Of a stretch of DNA of 64,000 nucleotides, positions 26,942 to 35,498 are shown one piece after another. A program made the translations under genes and the position numbers. The DNA comes from Alishewanella metallidurans. Lineage in GTDB: Bacteria; Pseudomonadota; Gammaproteobacteria; Enterobacterales; Alteromonadaceae. The notes under the pieces are model-generated. The model saw nothing but the letters and a program-made list of their open reading frames with translations, searched no databases and was not told the DNA's origin. The stretch spans positions 186,001-250,000 of the forward strand of contig NZ_JALAHQ010000003.1 of the NCBI RefSeq assembly GCF_036983985.1, read 5' to 3'. The first letter of the stretch is position 1. Every line of letters starts with the position of its first letter.

Positions 26942-26985
26942 AAAAAGCCAAGCAATGATATTGTTTGATATCTAGCTGGCTTTTA
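26942..26985 (-). terminator. Probable terminator after ppx
   Basis: Read on the minus strand, AAAAGCCAGC pairs with GCTTGGCTTTT across an inner GATAT/ATATC stem, and the hairpin ends in a T-run. The left arm lies inside the last ppx codons. It would end ppk-ppx before the amidohydrolase gene. Confidence 0.6.
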
Positions 26986-28510
26986 CTGTGGTTAAGTTGA
27001 AGCAATCAAGCGTAAAACCAATTTTCTTTAATACTTTTTGCTCTGCGACTAAATCGGCGGCAAGCAAGCGTTGTTGTGCCAGCCAGTCTGGGCTTAAATG
27101 TAGCTGTAGCTGCTGTACTTTTGCACTAACGGTTAGTTGAGGCAGTATATCATCGCGTCGTTTTTGGTTTAACAAAACGGCCAAACGCAGTAGTACCGTT
27201 AAATATACCGCCTGTGATAGCTGATACAGGCTAAAAGTAGGCATGTCATCTAAGCGGATTTTATGCCGATGGAAACGTACTAAGGTGGAGATAAGCAGTT
27301 GTTCTTCTTGGTTAAAACCGGGTAGGTTGGCATTTTCTAAAATGTAGGCTGAATGTTTTTGTACACCTGATGAATTAATGTGCAGACCAACTTCATATAA
27401 GGTTGCGGCCCAGCCTAATAATGTGGCGTCTTCGTCATTTAGCTGCCATAACTGGCGTACCTGCTGAAATAGCACTAATGCGGTATTACGAACGCGCTTG
27501 GCTTGAGCCATATCGACGTCGTAACGGCGCTGCAAGCTAGTAACGGTATGCTCACGAATATCCACATGTTGCAAACGATCGCTCATTTCATATAACACAC
27601 CTTCGCGCAGTGCCGCGTCGATATAGGTTAGCTGGTCGATTTGCAATAGATTAAATGCTGCAATTAGTATGGCTAAACCCGAGCAAATCAGTGGTTTTCT
27701 ATCATCTGTTAGGCCGGGTAAATTTAATTGCGCGCTATTGTTGTACGCTAATAATAGGGCTTTAAGCGCCAACAGATGCGACAATTCTAGTGCGTTGTTA
27801 CTTAAGCCTAAACCAACAATAATATCGCGAATAATTTTGACCGTACCCGAGGTGCCCACTACTTGTTGCCAGCCTAACGCTCTAAAGCTAGTGACAATAG
27901 GTTCTAGCTCTTGTTCGGCCTGTAAAATTGCACGGGCAAAGCGTTTTTCACTAATACGACCTTGGGCAAAGTGCTGCAAACCATAGCTAATACAGCCCAT
28001 GTTTCTACTGCCTAGTTTTAACGGTTGCAAACCCACCCCCAGGGCGAGTTCAGTGCTGCCGCCACCGATGTCAATTACTAAGCGGTGGCCGCTAAAATAT
28101 TCAAAATTAGCCACACCACTGTATATAAAGCGCGCTTCTTCTTGGCCAGAAATAATTTCTATTGGAAACGGAAATACCGATTTAGCACGGCGTAAAAACG
28201 TAGCGGCATTTTTTGCTCGGCGTAAGGTGTAGGTAGCAATAACCCGCACCGATTGTGGTGCAAAGGGCTTTAAGGTATCAGCAAATTGCGCTAGGACGGA
28301 TAAACCGCGGTCAATGGCCTCTTCACTTAGCACAAACTGGTCGTTTAAACCTTGTGCTAGTTGAAGTTTTTGCTTTTCACGATGTAATGGCTGAATGTCG
28401 CCATCGACTACGCGAGCAATAACCATGTGAAAAGAGTTTGAACCCAAATCAACCGCGGCCATATAGGCTTGGTTTTCTGGGCGTGTTACGTTAGCAGTAA
28501 TGTCATTCAT
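26972..28510 (-). CDS. ppx: Exopolyphosphatase / GppA family phosphatase
   Basis: Releases phosphate from the ends of polyphosphate; the GppA subgroup hydrolyses pppGpp. The protein has 512 residues with the ASKHA fold: AAVDLGSNSFHMVIARV near residue 19, IATYTLRRAKNAATFL near 90, ISGQEEARFIYSGV near 120 and the phosphate loop VIDIGGGSTELALG near 140, followed by an HD-like C-terminal part. It overlaps the ppk stop by one base, so the two are translationally coupled. Pairing with ppk favours Ppx over GppA. Confidence 0.93.
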   Translation of the reverse strand: MNDITANVTRPENQAYMAAVDLGSNSFHMVIARVVDGDIQPLHREKQKLQLAQGLNDQFVLSEEAIDRGLSVLAQFADTLKPFAPQSVRVIATYTLRRAKNAATFLRRAKSVFPFPIEIISGQEEARFIYSGVANFEYFSGHRLVIDIGGGSTELALGVGLQPLKLGSRNMGCISYGLQHFAQGRISEKRFARAILQAEQELEPIVTSFRALGWQQVVGTSGTVKIIRDIIVGLGLSNNALELSHLLALKALLLAYNNSAQLNLPGLTDDRKPLICSGLAILIAAFNLLQIDQLTYIDAALREGVLYEMSDRLQHVDIREHTVTSLQRRYDVDMAQAKRVRNTALVLFQQVRQLWQLNDEDATLLGWAATLYEVGLHINSSGVQKHSAYILENANLPGFNQEEQLLISTLVRFHRHKIRLDDMPTFSLYQLSQAVYLTVLLRLAVLLNQKRRDDILPQLTVSAKVQQLQLHLSPDWLAQQRLLAADLVAEQKVLKKIGFTLDCFNLTTVKAS

Positions 28511-30633
28511 TAATGGCTTTGGTCGCTGTTTTGCCAGGTTATGCGGGCAAAATAATCATAAATTTCTTGTTGTGAACGTATGCTACGCTTGTTGCCGCGC
28601 TTCACGTAGCCATTGCTTTGTTGGGCGTCAATAATACGCGCCTTTACGTTATCGTGCCATTGAATGTCTAACGTATCTAATACTTGTTGTTTAAGGCGCG
28701 GATCATAAATGGGTACGCCAACTTCAACTCGCTGGTCTATGTTTCGAGTCATCCAGTCGGCTGACGACAAGTAAACATTAGTGTCGCCGCCATTATGGAA
28801 CACATAAACCCGGGCATGTTCTAAAAAGCGATCGAGCACAGAAATAATTTTTATATTTTGGCTAATACCGCTAATGCCCGGAACCAGTGCACACATACCG
28901 CGAACAATAATACGAATTTTTACTCCTGCTTGGCTTGCGCGGTACAGTAGTTCGACAATTTCTGGATCAGCAAGATTGTTTAGTTTGAGAAAAATCTCAG
29001 CCTTATCGCCACTGTTAGCAAAATCTATTTCACGCTGGATCAGCTGAATTAAGCGTGACCGACTCCACGTGGGCGACACAATAAGGTGCTTAAACTCATA
29101 TTGACGGTAACTGTATTCAACAAACTCAAAAACTTGATCAATTTCAGCGGTAATTTCTGAATGACAGGTAAATAGGCTGATGTCGGTATAAATACGGGCG
29201 GTTTTCTCATTAAAGTTACCGGTACTAATGTGGCCATAGCTAATGGTTTTACCGCGTTCTATACGGCTAATTAGGCACAACTTAGAATGTACTTTTAATG
29301 TCGTTAAGCCAAATACCACTTGAATACCGGCTTCAGTCATTTTACGTGCCCAGTTGATGTTGTTTTCTTCATCAAAACGGGCAGTTAGCTCTACTACTAC
29401 CGTTACTTTTTTACCATTACGCGCAGCATCAATTAATGAGTTAATAACGCGCGACTGCTTGGCCACTCGGTACATGGTGAGTTTAATTTGGCTAACTTTG
29501 GGGTCAAATGAAGCCTGGCGTACCCATTCTGTAAAGTAACCAAAGCTGTGATACGGGTAATAAAGTAAAATATCGCCGGCTTTAATGGCGTCGAAGCTGG
29601 TGGCATGCTGCTCAAATTCCGGGCTTTTTAATGCTGGCTGTATTGGAAAGGCTAAGCTTTGATGGCCAATGTTGGGAAAGCCGATAAAATCTTTAAAATT
29701 GCGATAGCGGCTGCCAGGAATTAATGACTCAGCGCTACTGCTAGTGCCAAGCTGTTTACTTAAAACTTTTAGCATTTGCTCAGGCATCGCATTGTCGTAT
29801 ACCAGCCGCACAGGGTCTGATTTTAAACGCTGACGAATGCCTTTAGACATTTTATCAATCAGGCTCTGATCTAGTGTGTCGCTAATATTGTAATCGGCAT
29901 CGCGGGTGAGTTTTAATGAGTAAGCTTCGATGGCGTCAAACTCAAAAAAGCCAGAAAACAAATCGGCAATACAGTGCACGATAACGTCGTCTAGTAGCAA
30001 AATTTGCCGCCGATAATTACCGTTCTTTTTTCGCGTATTCAGTTGCAGCGGTAACTCAATAAATCGTGACAGCTCATTCGTTGGCACTTGCACTATGGCG
30101 TATTCTGGCTTACTAGCGCCGGTCATTTCGACCATTAAATAGGTAGCGTTATCTTCTAGCGCTTTGGGTAAACTGAATTCGTCACCAGATAAAATCATCG
30201 GTGATATATGCTTTAACACTTCGTCGCGAAAATATCGGCGTACCCATAATGATTGCAAATCAGTTAACTTATGGTGGTCAATTAATTCTATATTGTGCTT
30301 GCGCAGCTCTAGCTGAATATCAAGATAAATAGCATTAAAACGCGCACCAAGTTTTAATACTTGTTGTTGAATCGCCTGCATTAATGCTTCGGCATCTTCT
30401 TGCTCAGTATTTTGGTATTTTTTTAGCAAGATACGGCGCTTTACATCGGCTACTCTAACGCGAAAAAACTCATCCATATTGTTTGAGTAAATACCTAAAA
30501 AGCGTAGGCGCTCTATCGGTGGGTTGCGCTCGTCGGCCGCTTCTTGCAGTACTCGGTCATTAAAAGCCAGCCAGCTTAATTCACGCGAATAAGTAGGATA
30601 CTCACTCTCGCTGACGGCATTGGTGTATTCCAT
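28510..30633 (-). CDS. ppk1: Polyphosphate kinase 1
   Basis: Makes polyphosphate reversibly from ATP at the membrane. It is 707 residues, normal for PPK1. N-terminal domain starts YSRELSWLAFNDRVLQEA, with FFRVRVADVKRR after. The catalytic region has the autophosphorylated His domain with KVHSKLCLISR (about residue 440), YGHISTGNFNEKTARIYTD, and the second phospholipase-D-like half ending in YLSSADWMTRNIDQRVEVGVP. GGGAG precedes the ATG. I saw no Pho box in the 88 bases upstream, so regulation is not obviously through PhoB. Confidence 0.97.
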   Translation of the reverse strand: MEYTNAVSESEYPTYSRELSWLAFNDRVLQEAADERNPPIERLRFLGIYSNNMDEFFRVRVADVKRRILLKKYQNTEQEDAEALMQAIQQQVLKLGARFNAIYLDIQLELRKHNIELIDHHKLTDLQSLWVRRYFRDEVLKHISPMILSGDEFSLPKALEDNATYLMVEMTGASKPEYAIVQVPTNELSRFIELPLQLNTRKKNGNYRRQILLLDDVIVHCIADLFSGFFEFDAIEAYSLKLTRDADYNISDTLDQSLIDKMSKGIRQRLKSDPVRLVYDNAMPEQMLKVLSKQLGTSSSAESLIPGSRYRNFKDFIGFPNIGHQSLAFPIQPALKSPEFEQHATSFDAIKAGDILLYYPYHSFGYFTEWVRQASFDPKVSQIKLTMYRVAKQSRVINSLIDAARNGKKVTVVVELTARFDEENNINWARKMTEAGIQVVFGLTTLKVHSKLCLISRIERGKTISYGHISTGNFNEKTARIYTDISLFTCHSEITAEIDQVFEFVEYSYRQYEFKHLIVSPTWSRSRLIQLIQREIDFANSGDKAEIFLKLNNLADPEIVELLYRASQAGVKIRIIVRGMCALVPGISGISQNIKIISVLDRFLEHARVYVFHNGGDTNVYLSSADWMTRNIDQRVEVGVPIYDPRLKQQVLDTLDIQWHDNVKARIIDAQQSNGYVKRGNKRSIRSQQEIYDYFARITWQNSDQSH

Positions 30634-30681
30634 GGTCCAGCTCCCTAACTACGACTGGGTTAAGCAATGGTAAGTTTATGC

Positions 30682-30712
30682 AACAAAATAAAGGCAGCCG
30701 AAGCTCGGCTGC
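30682..30712 (-). terminator. Rho-independent terminator after the gcvR-like gene
   Basis: On the minus strand GCAGCCGA - GCT - TCGGCTGC, an eight-bp stem followed by CTTTATTTTG. It separates the gcvR-like gene from ppk1. Confidence 0.75.
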
Positions 30713-30721
30713 GGTATGACT

Positions 30722-31228
30722 TTAGGCTTCGGTTTCAATATCAACGACGATGTCGGTAGCAATAGCCTCGAGCGCTCTCACCACTTCGTCGCGGCTAATA
30801 CCAGCAGATAACTCAACGGTGGCAATAGCATTAAATAGTGGTACGCCCCAGTTTGGTGCGCTTTGCTTGCTGCTCTCAAAGTGAATAATGTTGCTGCCTT
30901 TGTGTTTAAGCACTGACGACAATTCTCGCACTATGCCGGGGCGGTCGTTACCAGTAATAACAAATTGCAGTTGCTGCTCTGTACGTAAGGTACTGGCAAC
31001 ACCTTGTTGAATTTTAATATCTAGCTCGCTAATTTGTTCTAACGCAGCAGTTAACGCCGGTAAGTCTTGTTCAGCAACTTCAACTTGTAAAATACCCGCA
31101 AAATAACCCGCTAAATGGCTTAAGTTGCTCGCCATCCAGTTGCCATTATGTGTGCTAACAACCGTGGCCAGCTTCTCGACTAACCCTGCTTTATCTTTAC
31201 CAATTAATGTCAGTACTAACTGCTTCAT
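30722..31228 (-). CDS. gcvR: ACT-domain glycine cleavage transcriptional repressor (GcvR-like)
   Basis: A 168-residue protein with two tandem ACT domains: about residues 1-75 (KQLVLTLIGKDKAGLVEKLA) and 85-160 (QFVITGNDRPGIVRELSSVL). GcvR in E. coli binds glycine and restrains GcvA; no DNA-binding domain is expected or seen. The ATG at 31228 is taken because an AGGAC site is eight bases upstream and MKQLVLTLIG is the family start; an upstream in-frame start exists at 31246. Specific naming is moderate because the ACT-pair family also has members of unknown role. Confidence 0.82.
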   Translation of the reverse strand: MKQLVLTLIGKDKAGLVEKLATVVSTHNGNWMASNLSHLAGYFAGILQVEVAEQDLPALTAALEQISELDIKIQQGVASTLRTEQQLQFVITGNDRPGIVRELSSVLKHKGSNIIHFESSKQSAPNWGVPLFNAIATVELSAGISRDEVVRALEAIATDIVVDIETEA

Positions 31229-31345
31229 TCGATATTGTCCTATCATACGTGAAGAAATATTACAGCGTCAGCGCGTAACCGCAATGTAGCTAAAGTTTAA
31301 TTCGCTCAGAGTGTAGCCGTAGACTTAAAATTTTCAAATGTATCA

Positions 31346-31370
31346 CCAATAATATAGGCAAATTTATTGG
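31346..31370. repeat. Inverted repeat in the 306-base gcvR-phoU2 intergenic region
   Basis: CCAATAA and TTATTGG separated by eleven bases. It lies in the middle of the divergent gap at 31229-31534, which is otherwise AT-rich and without an open frame. Possible operator for the gcvR-like promoter; no evidence beyond symmetry. Confidence 0.35.
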
Positions 31371-31444
31371 CTTAGCCATAATTTCTGTATGAATAGTTGC
31401 AGCAATTAAGGTTGCCGCATATGACATTTTAGTTATGTTGCTGC

Positions 31445-31480
31445 CTGATATGGTATCAGCATGCTATTTTTGCCTATACT
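31445..31480 (+). promoter_or_regulatory. Promoter of the second phoU with an overlapping dyad
   Basis: A -10 hexamer TATACT lies at 31475-31480. The -35 region at about 31452-31457 falls inside the perfect dyad CTGATA-TGG-TATCAG (31445-31459). A repressor binding there would block RNA polymerase. The dyad does not match a Pho box. Confidence 0.5.
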
Positions 31481-31534
31481 ACGCCGGTAAAAATTGTTGG
31501 GCGATAAGGCTCAATCGCTTTACTGGAGAGCACA

Positions 31535-32245
31535 GTGGATAAGCTAAGCTTAAATAAACATATTTCTAGCTCTTTTAATGAAGAGATCGCCGAAATACGC
31601 AGTCATGTGATGGCAATGGGTGGCTTACTAGAGCAGCAGTTAAACAATGCATTAAAGGCGATTATTAACGCCGATGCCCAGTTAGCAAAAGCGGTTATAG
31701 ACACCGATTTAAAGGTAAACGATTGGCAGCTGCAAATTGATAAAGAATGCACCAGTATTATTGTTAAGCGTCAACCTGCTGCCAGTGATTTACGCTTAGT
31801 GCTTGCCATAATGAAAGCCATTACTGATTTGGAACGTATTGGCGATGAAACGCGTCGTATTGCGCGGGCGGCATTAGAGTCCTTTAATAGCGAACAACAA
31901 GAGTTATTGCTTAATCTCGATAATTTAGGTCGTCATGTCGGCCAAATGTTGCATGATGTACTAGACGCGTTTGCGCGAATGGATGTTGAAACCGCGTTAT
32001 TAGTGCACAAAGAAGACAAAAAAATTGACCGTGAATATGAAGTGATTACTCGTCAATTAATGACCTATATGGCAGAAAACCCACACTCCATTCCTAAAGT
32101 TATGAATGTACTCTGGTCGGCGCGCTCAATAGAGCGTATTGGTGATCGCTGCAAAAATTTGGCGGAATATATTATTTTTTTCGTTAAGGGCAAAGTGGTG
32201 CGCCATAGCAGCGCAGAGCAGCTTGAGCAAGAAATACGCATTTGA
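31535..32245 (+). CDS. phoU2: Second PhoU-family protein
   Basis: A 236-residue PhoU homologue with the same motifs as the pst-linked copy: RQPAASDLRLVLAIMKAITD, LERIGDETRRIA, and SARSIERIGDRCKNLAEYIIF. It begins with GTG at 31535, preceded by CTGGAGAG; no in-frame ATG is near. It sits about 14 kb from pstCAB-phoU and just before the DUF47-pit pair, so it may serve the low-affinity system or another part of phosphate or metal control. Paralogues in other bacteria have separable functions in Pho signalling and persistence. The symbol is given by position only. Confidence 0.9.
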   Translation: MDKLSLNKHISSSFNEEIAEIRSHVMAMGGLLEQQLNNALKAIINADAQLAKAVIDTDLKVNDWQLQIDKECTSIIVKRQPAASDLRLVLAIMKAITDLERIGDETRRIARAALESFNSEQQELLLNLDNLGRHVGQMLHDVLDAFARMDVETALLVHKEDKKIDREYEVITRQLMTYMAENPHSIPKVMNVLWSARSIERIGDRCKNLAEYIIFFVKGKVVRHSSAEQLEQEIRI

Positions 32246-32397
32246 TTTTTATTGTGTTTTACTGGTTTAGGCTATGCCTTAAATTGGCCTACACTTAGAA
32301 CATTTTCATACTGCATTCATTTTCCATTTTTATTGCGCTTTGAATGTCGTTACAATGCGCGCCGACGACAGTCAAAATTAACTTACGAGGCCAGGCT

Positions 32398-33075
32398 ATG
32401 CCAGCTAGTACTTTTTTATCCATGTTTGCCAAGTCACCTATTAAGCCGATAGAAGAACATATTCGCAAGGTGCATGAGGCAAGTGAATTGCTGTTACCTT
32501 TCTTTGATGCTGTGTATCAGCAAGATTGGCAGCTCGCGGCGGATGTACGCAAAAAAATCGTAATGTTGGAAAAGGAAGCCGACATATTAAAGCGGGAAAT
32601 TCGAGTGAATTTACCACGTGGTCTGTTTCTGCCGGTTGAGCGAACCGATATTTTAGAATTGGTCTCGCAGCAAGATAAAATTGCGAACAAAACGAAGGAT
32701 ATATCAGGTAGGGTACTTGGCCGAGAGCTACTAATCCCTGTCAGTTTACAAGAAGGCTTTAAGTTATATTTACAGCGTTGTATCGATGCTACTACGCTGG
32801 CATGTGAAGTGATTAACGAGTTAGAAGAATTGCTACAAACCGGTTTTCGTGGTCGTGAAGTTGACCTGGTTATCAAGATGGTTGAGCGATTAGATAGAAT
32901 TGAAGCTGATACCGACGCAATGCAAATTAAGTTGCGTAGAGATTTGCGTGTGACAGAGCAAGAACTTAATCCAATAGATGTGATGTTTTTATATCGTACG
33001 TTGGAATGGGTTGGCGACTTAGCTGATGTTGCACTTAAAGTGGGTTCTCGTCTCGAAATTATGTTAGCTCGTTAA
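32398..33075 (+). CDS. DUF47 (TIGR00153) Pit-accessory protein
   Basis: A 226-residue, helix-rich cytoplasmic protein related to PhoU. N-terminus MPASTFLSMFAKSPIKPIEEHI and the segment VRKKIVMLEKEADILKREIR typify the family, which is encoded next to pit in many bacteria and is thought to regulate it. I start it at ATG 32398, preceded by CGAGG; a longer frame from 32344 lacks family resemblance in the first 18 residues. pit follows after 18 bases, so the two form an operon. Confidence 0.9.
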   Translation: MPASTFLSMFAKSPIKPIEEHIRKVHEASELLLPFFDAVYQQDWQLAADVRKKIVMLEKEADILKREIRVNLPRGLFLPVERTDILELVSQQDKIANKTKDISGRVLGRELLIPVSLQEGFKLYLQRCIDATTLACEVINELEELLQTGFRGREVDLVIKMVERLDRIEADTDAMQIKLRRDLRVTEQELNPIDVMFLYRTLEWVGDLADVALKVGSRLEIMLAR

Positions 33076-33093
33076 TTTTAAAAGGTTTTTCTG

Positions 33094-34362
33094 ATGGATA
33101 TTATACAATCATACGGTTTAATCCTGGTGATTATTGCCGCGGTGTTTGGTTTCTTTATGGCTTATGGCGTTGGCGCCAATGACGTTGCCAATGCCATGGG
33201 TACTTCAGTTGGTTCTAAAGCACTAACAATTAAACAAGCTATTGTTATAGCTGCCATTTTTGAGTTTGCTGGTGCATATTTAGCCGGCGGTTCTGTTACT
33301 TCAACTATTCGTGGCGGTATTACCGACGCCGCATTCTTTGTCGATGCACCAGAGTTAATGGCTTATGGCATGATTGCCTCATTATTGGCTGCTGCGACTT
33401 GGTTAATTGCCGCGTCTTACTTTGGTTGGCCGGTATCAACTACCCATTCTATTGTCGGTGCTATTATCGGTTTTGCGGCAGTGGGTGTTGGCGTAGACGC
33501 CGTACATTGGGGCAAAGTAGGCGGCATAGTTGGTAGCTGGATCATCACGCCATTACTGGCGGGTGTGCTGGCGTACATGTTTTTTATGAGTGCCCAGCGG
33601 CTGATTTTTGATACCGATAATCCGTTAGCAAATGCGAAAAAATATGTACCGTTTTACATGGGTTTCGCTGCGTTTGTTATGTCGTTAGTGACGGTACAAA
33701 AGGGCCTAAAGCATGTGGGCTTGCACCTAAGCACTATGAATGGCTATGTTATTGCGTTAGCGATAGCTGCAGTGGTAGGAATAATAGGTAAAGTGGTTAT
33801 TTCGCGCTTGAAGTTTGACCCTGCAGCAGATAGAAAAACCCAGTTTAGTAACGTTGAGCGTATTTTTGGCGTGTTAATGATTACTACCGCCTGTTGTATG
33901 GCATTTGCGCACGGTTCAAATGACGTTGCTAATGCTATCGGCCCTTTAGCTGCAGTAGTAAGTGTAGTTAGCTCTGGTGGCGAAATTTCTAGTACCGCTA
34001 GTTTAGCATGGTGGATCTTACCGTTAGGCGCAGTCGGTATTGTGCTGGGTTTGGCAACGCTAGGTGCGCGAGTGATTAAAACCGTAGGTACGGCGATAAC
34101 ACATTTAACGCCAAGCCGTGGTTTTGCCGCTGAGTTATCTGCAGCATCTACAGTGGTTATTGCTTCAGGTACGGGTTTACCTATCTCAACTACGCAAACC
34201 TTGGTCGGTGCAGTATTAGGAGTGGGTTTAGCTCGCGGTATTGCAGCACTCAATTTAGGCGTGGTGCGCAATATCTTTATCTCTTGGATTATAACGCTGC
34301 CAGTTGGCGCGGGGTTAGCCATCGTATTTTTCTTTATTTTAAGAGCCATATTTAGCGTGTAA
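33094..34362 (+). CDS. pit: Pit family inorganic phosphate transporter
   Basis: Low-affinity inner-membrane phosphate (metal-phosphate):H+ symporter, 422 residues with about ten or more membrane helices. The duplicated PiT signature is present in both halves: GANDVANAMGTSVGSKAL near residue 27 and HGSNDVANAIGPLAAV near 273. GWPVSTTHSIVGAIIG and GLPISTTQTLVGAVLG form the second repeated pair. It is downstream of the DUF47 gene and closed by a terminator. It complements the high-affinity Pst system earlier in the window. Confidence 0.96.
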   Translation: MDIIQSYGLILVIIAAVFGFFMAYGVGANDVANAMGTSVGSKALTIKQAIVIAAIFEFAGAYLAGGSVTSTIRGGITDAAFFVDAPELMAYGMIASLLAAATWLIAASYFGWPVSTTHSIVGAIIGFAAVGVGVDAVHWGKVGGIVGSWIITPLLAGVLAYMFFMSAQRLIFDTDNPLANAKKYVPFYMGFAAFVMSLVTVQKGLKHVGLHLSTMNGYVIALAIAAVVGIIGKVVISRLKFDPAADRKTQFSNVERIFGVLMITTACCMAFAHGSNDVANAIGPLAAVVSVVSSGGEISSTASLAWWILPLGAVGIVLGLATLGARVIKTVGTAITHLTPSRGFAAELSAASTVVIASGTGLPISTTQTLVGAVLGVGLARGIAALNLGVVRNIFISWIITLPVGAGLAIVFFFILRAIFSV

Positions 34363-34377
34363 TTTGGCTAAATATGC

Positions 34378-34405
34378 AAAAGCCCTCAACGTAGAGGGCT
34401 TTTTT
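34378..34405 (+). terminator. Rho-independent terminator after pit
   Basis: AAAAGCCCTC - AACGTA - GAGGGCTTTT with T-run. Ten-bp stem. Confidence 0.9.
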
Positions 34406-34516
34406 ATTGGCGTTAATAAAACGATAGCAGCTAATACGGTTGCAGCTTGGAGCTATCAGGCGTAAAGTTTAAACACTTATATTAATTATAAAGTATTTTT
34501 TTAATCGGAATTAATA

Positions 34517-35431
34517 ATGAAGCGTTTGCCAAGTATTAAACAATTGCAGTATTTGCTGGCGCTGCACGAATATCAGCATTTTGGTCGAGCAGCTGATGCT
34601 TGTTATATCGGCCAATCTACACTTAGCGCTGCTATTGCCAATTTAGAAGAAACTATGGCGGTGCAGCTGTTAGAGCGTGATCACAAATCTTTTATTTTTA
34701 CGCCGCTAGGCGAGGATATTGTGCGCCAGGCGCGTTATATTATTGAGCAGTGCGAAGAGTTAACCGACTTTGCCAAAAGCCAAGGTAAGCCGATGGCGGG
34801 GCCGTTTCGTTTGGGGTGTATACCTACTATCGCGCCTTTTGTGTTAAGCGAAGTAATGGCGTTATGTCGCGAGCGTTACCCCGATTTACAATTGCTACTG
34901 CGTGAAGATACCTCAGACAACTCGTTGCATGCACTGGGCGAAGGTAGACTAGATATGGTATTACTGGCGTTGCCTTATGAAACCGGTACCTTTCATGCAG
35001 AAGTGTTAGCGCAAGACGGATTTAAGCTAGTATTGCACCAAGACTGGCTAGACCGTGGCTTTAGCAATGACATTAACCAATGGCCTGATGAAAGTATTTT
35101 TTTATTAGAGCGCGAACATTGTTTAACTAATCATGCGGTTAAAGCTTGTGAGTTAGAAGATAGCCGCAAAGTAAACCCGTTTTTTGCTACTAGCCTACAT
35201 ACGCTGATCCAGATGGTAAATAACAAGCTAGGTGTGACTTTTATGCCGCAAATGGCGATTAATAGTGGTGTACTTGACGGTACTGAATTAATTGCACAAC
35301 AACCGGGTGCAGGTAATGCGTATCGTGATATTGGTGTTGCTTGGCGACCTACCTCAAGCAAGGCGCGTAGTTATCGCATTATGGCCGATTTAATTACCGA
35401 AGTGTTATTGAACAAATGCCAATCCGCCTAA
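34517..35431 (+). CDS. oxyR: Hydrogen peroxide-sensing LysR-type regulator OxyR
   Basis: A 304-residue LysR-type activator. HTH at about residues 1-60 (LQYLLALHEYQHFGRAADAC ... TLSAAIANLEE). The redox pair is Cys202 and Cys211 in REHCLTNHAVKAC, with the same eight-residue spacing as Cys199/Cys208 of E. coli OxyR; FFATSLHTLIQMV after it matches the OxyR regulatory domain. It should activate catalase and peroxiredoxin genes, none of which are in the window. It stands alone, with an AT-rich upstream region. Confidence 0.93.
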   Translation: MKRLPSIKQLQYLLALHEYQHFGRAADACYIGQSTLSAAIANLEETMAVQLLERDHKSFIFTPLGEDIVRQARYIIEQCEELTDFAKSQGKPMAGPFRLGCIPTIAPFVLSEVMALCRERYPDLQLLLREDTSDNSLHALGEGRLDMVLLALPYETGTFHAEVLAQDGFKLVLHQDWLDRGFSNDINQWPDESIFLLEREHCLTNHAVKACELEDSRKVNPFFATSLHTLIQMVNNKLGVTFMPQMAINSGVLDGTELIAQQPGAGNAYRDIGVAWRPTSSKARSYRIMADLITEVLLNKCQSA

Positions 35432-35498
35432 GCTCCTGCTAAAATACCGCTGTTTTTTTATAGCCGCGCCCTCTGGTCGGTAAAGCCAAGGAATTAAA

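Noticed and set aside
32313..32330. Pho-box-like TTTTCAT-ACTG-CATTCAT upstream of DUF47-pit
   Set aside because: The second unit matches poorly and the region is T-rich, so a chance match is likely; pit is normally not PhoB-activated.
33744..34349. 201-codon open frame on the minus strand opposite pit
   Set aside because: It lies wholly inside pit, which has strong family motifs, and its translation is low-complexity Ala/Thr/Pro/Ile, typical of an antisense shadow.
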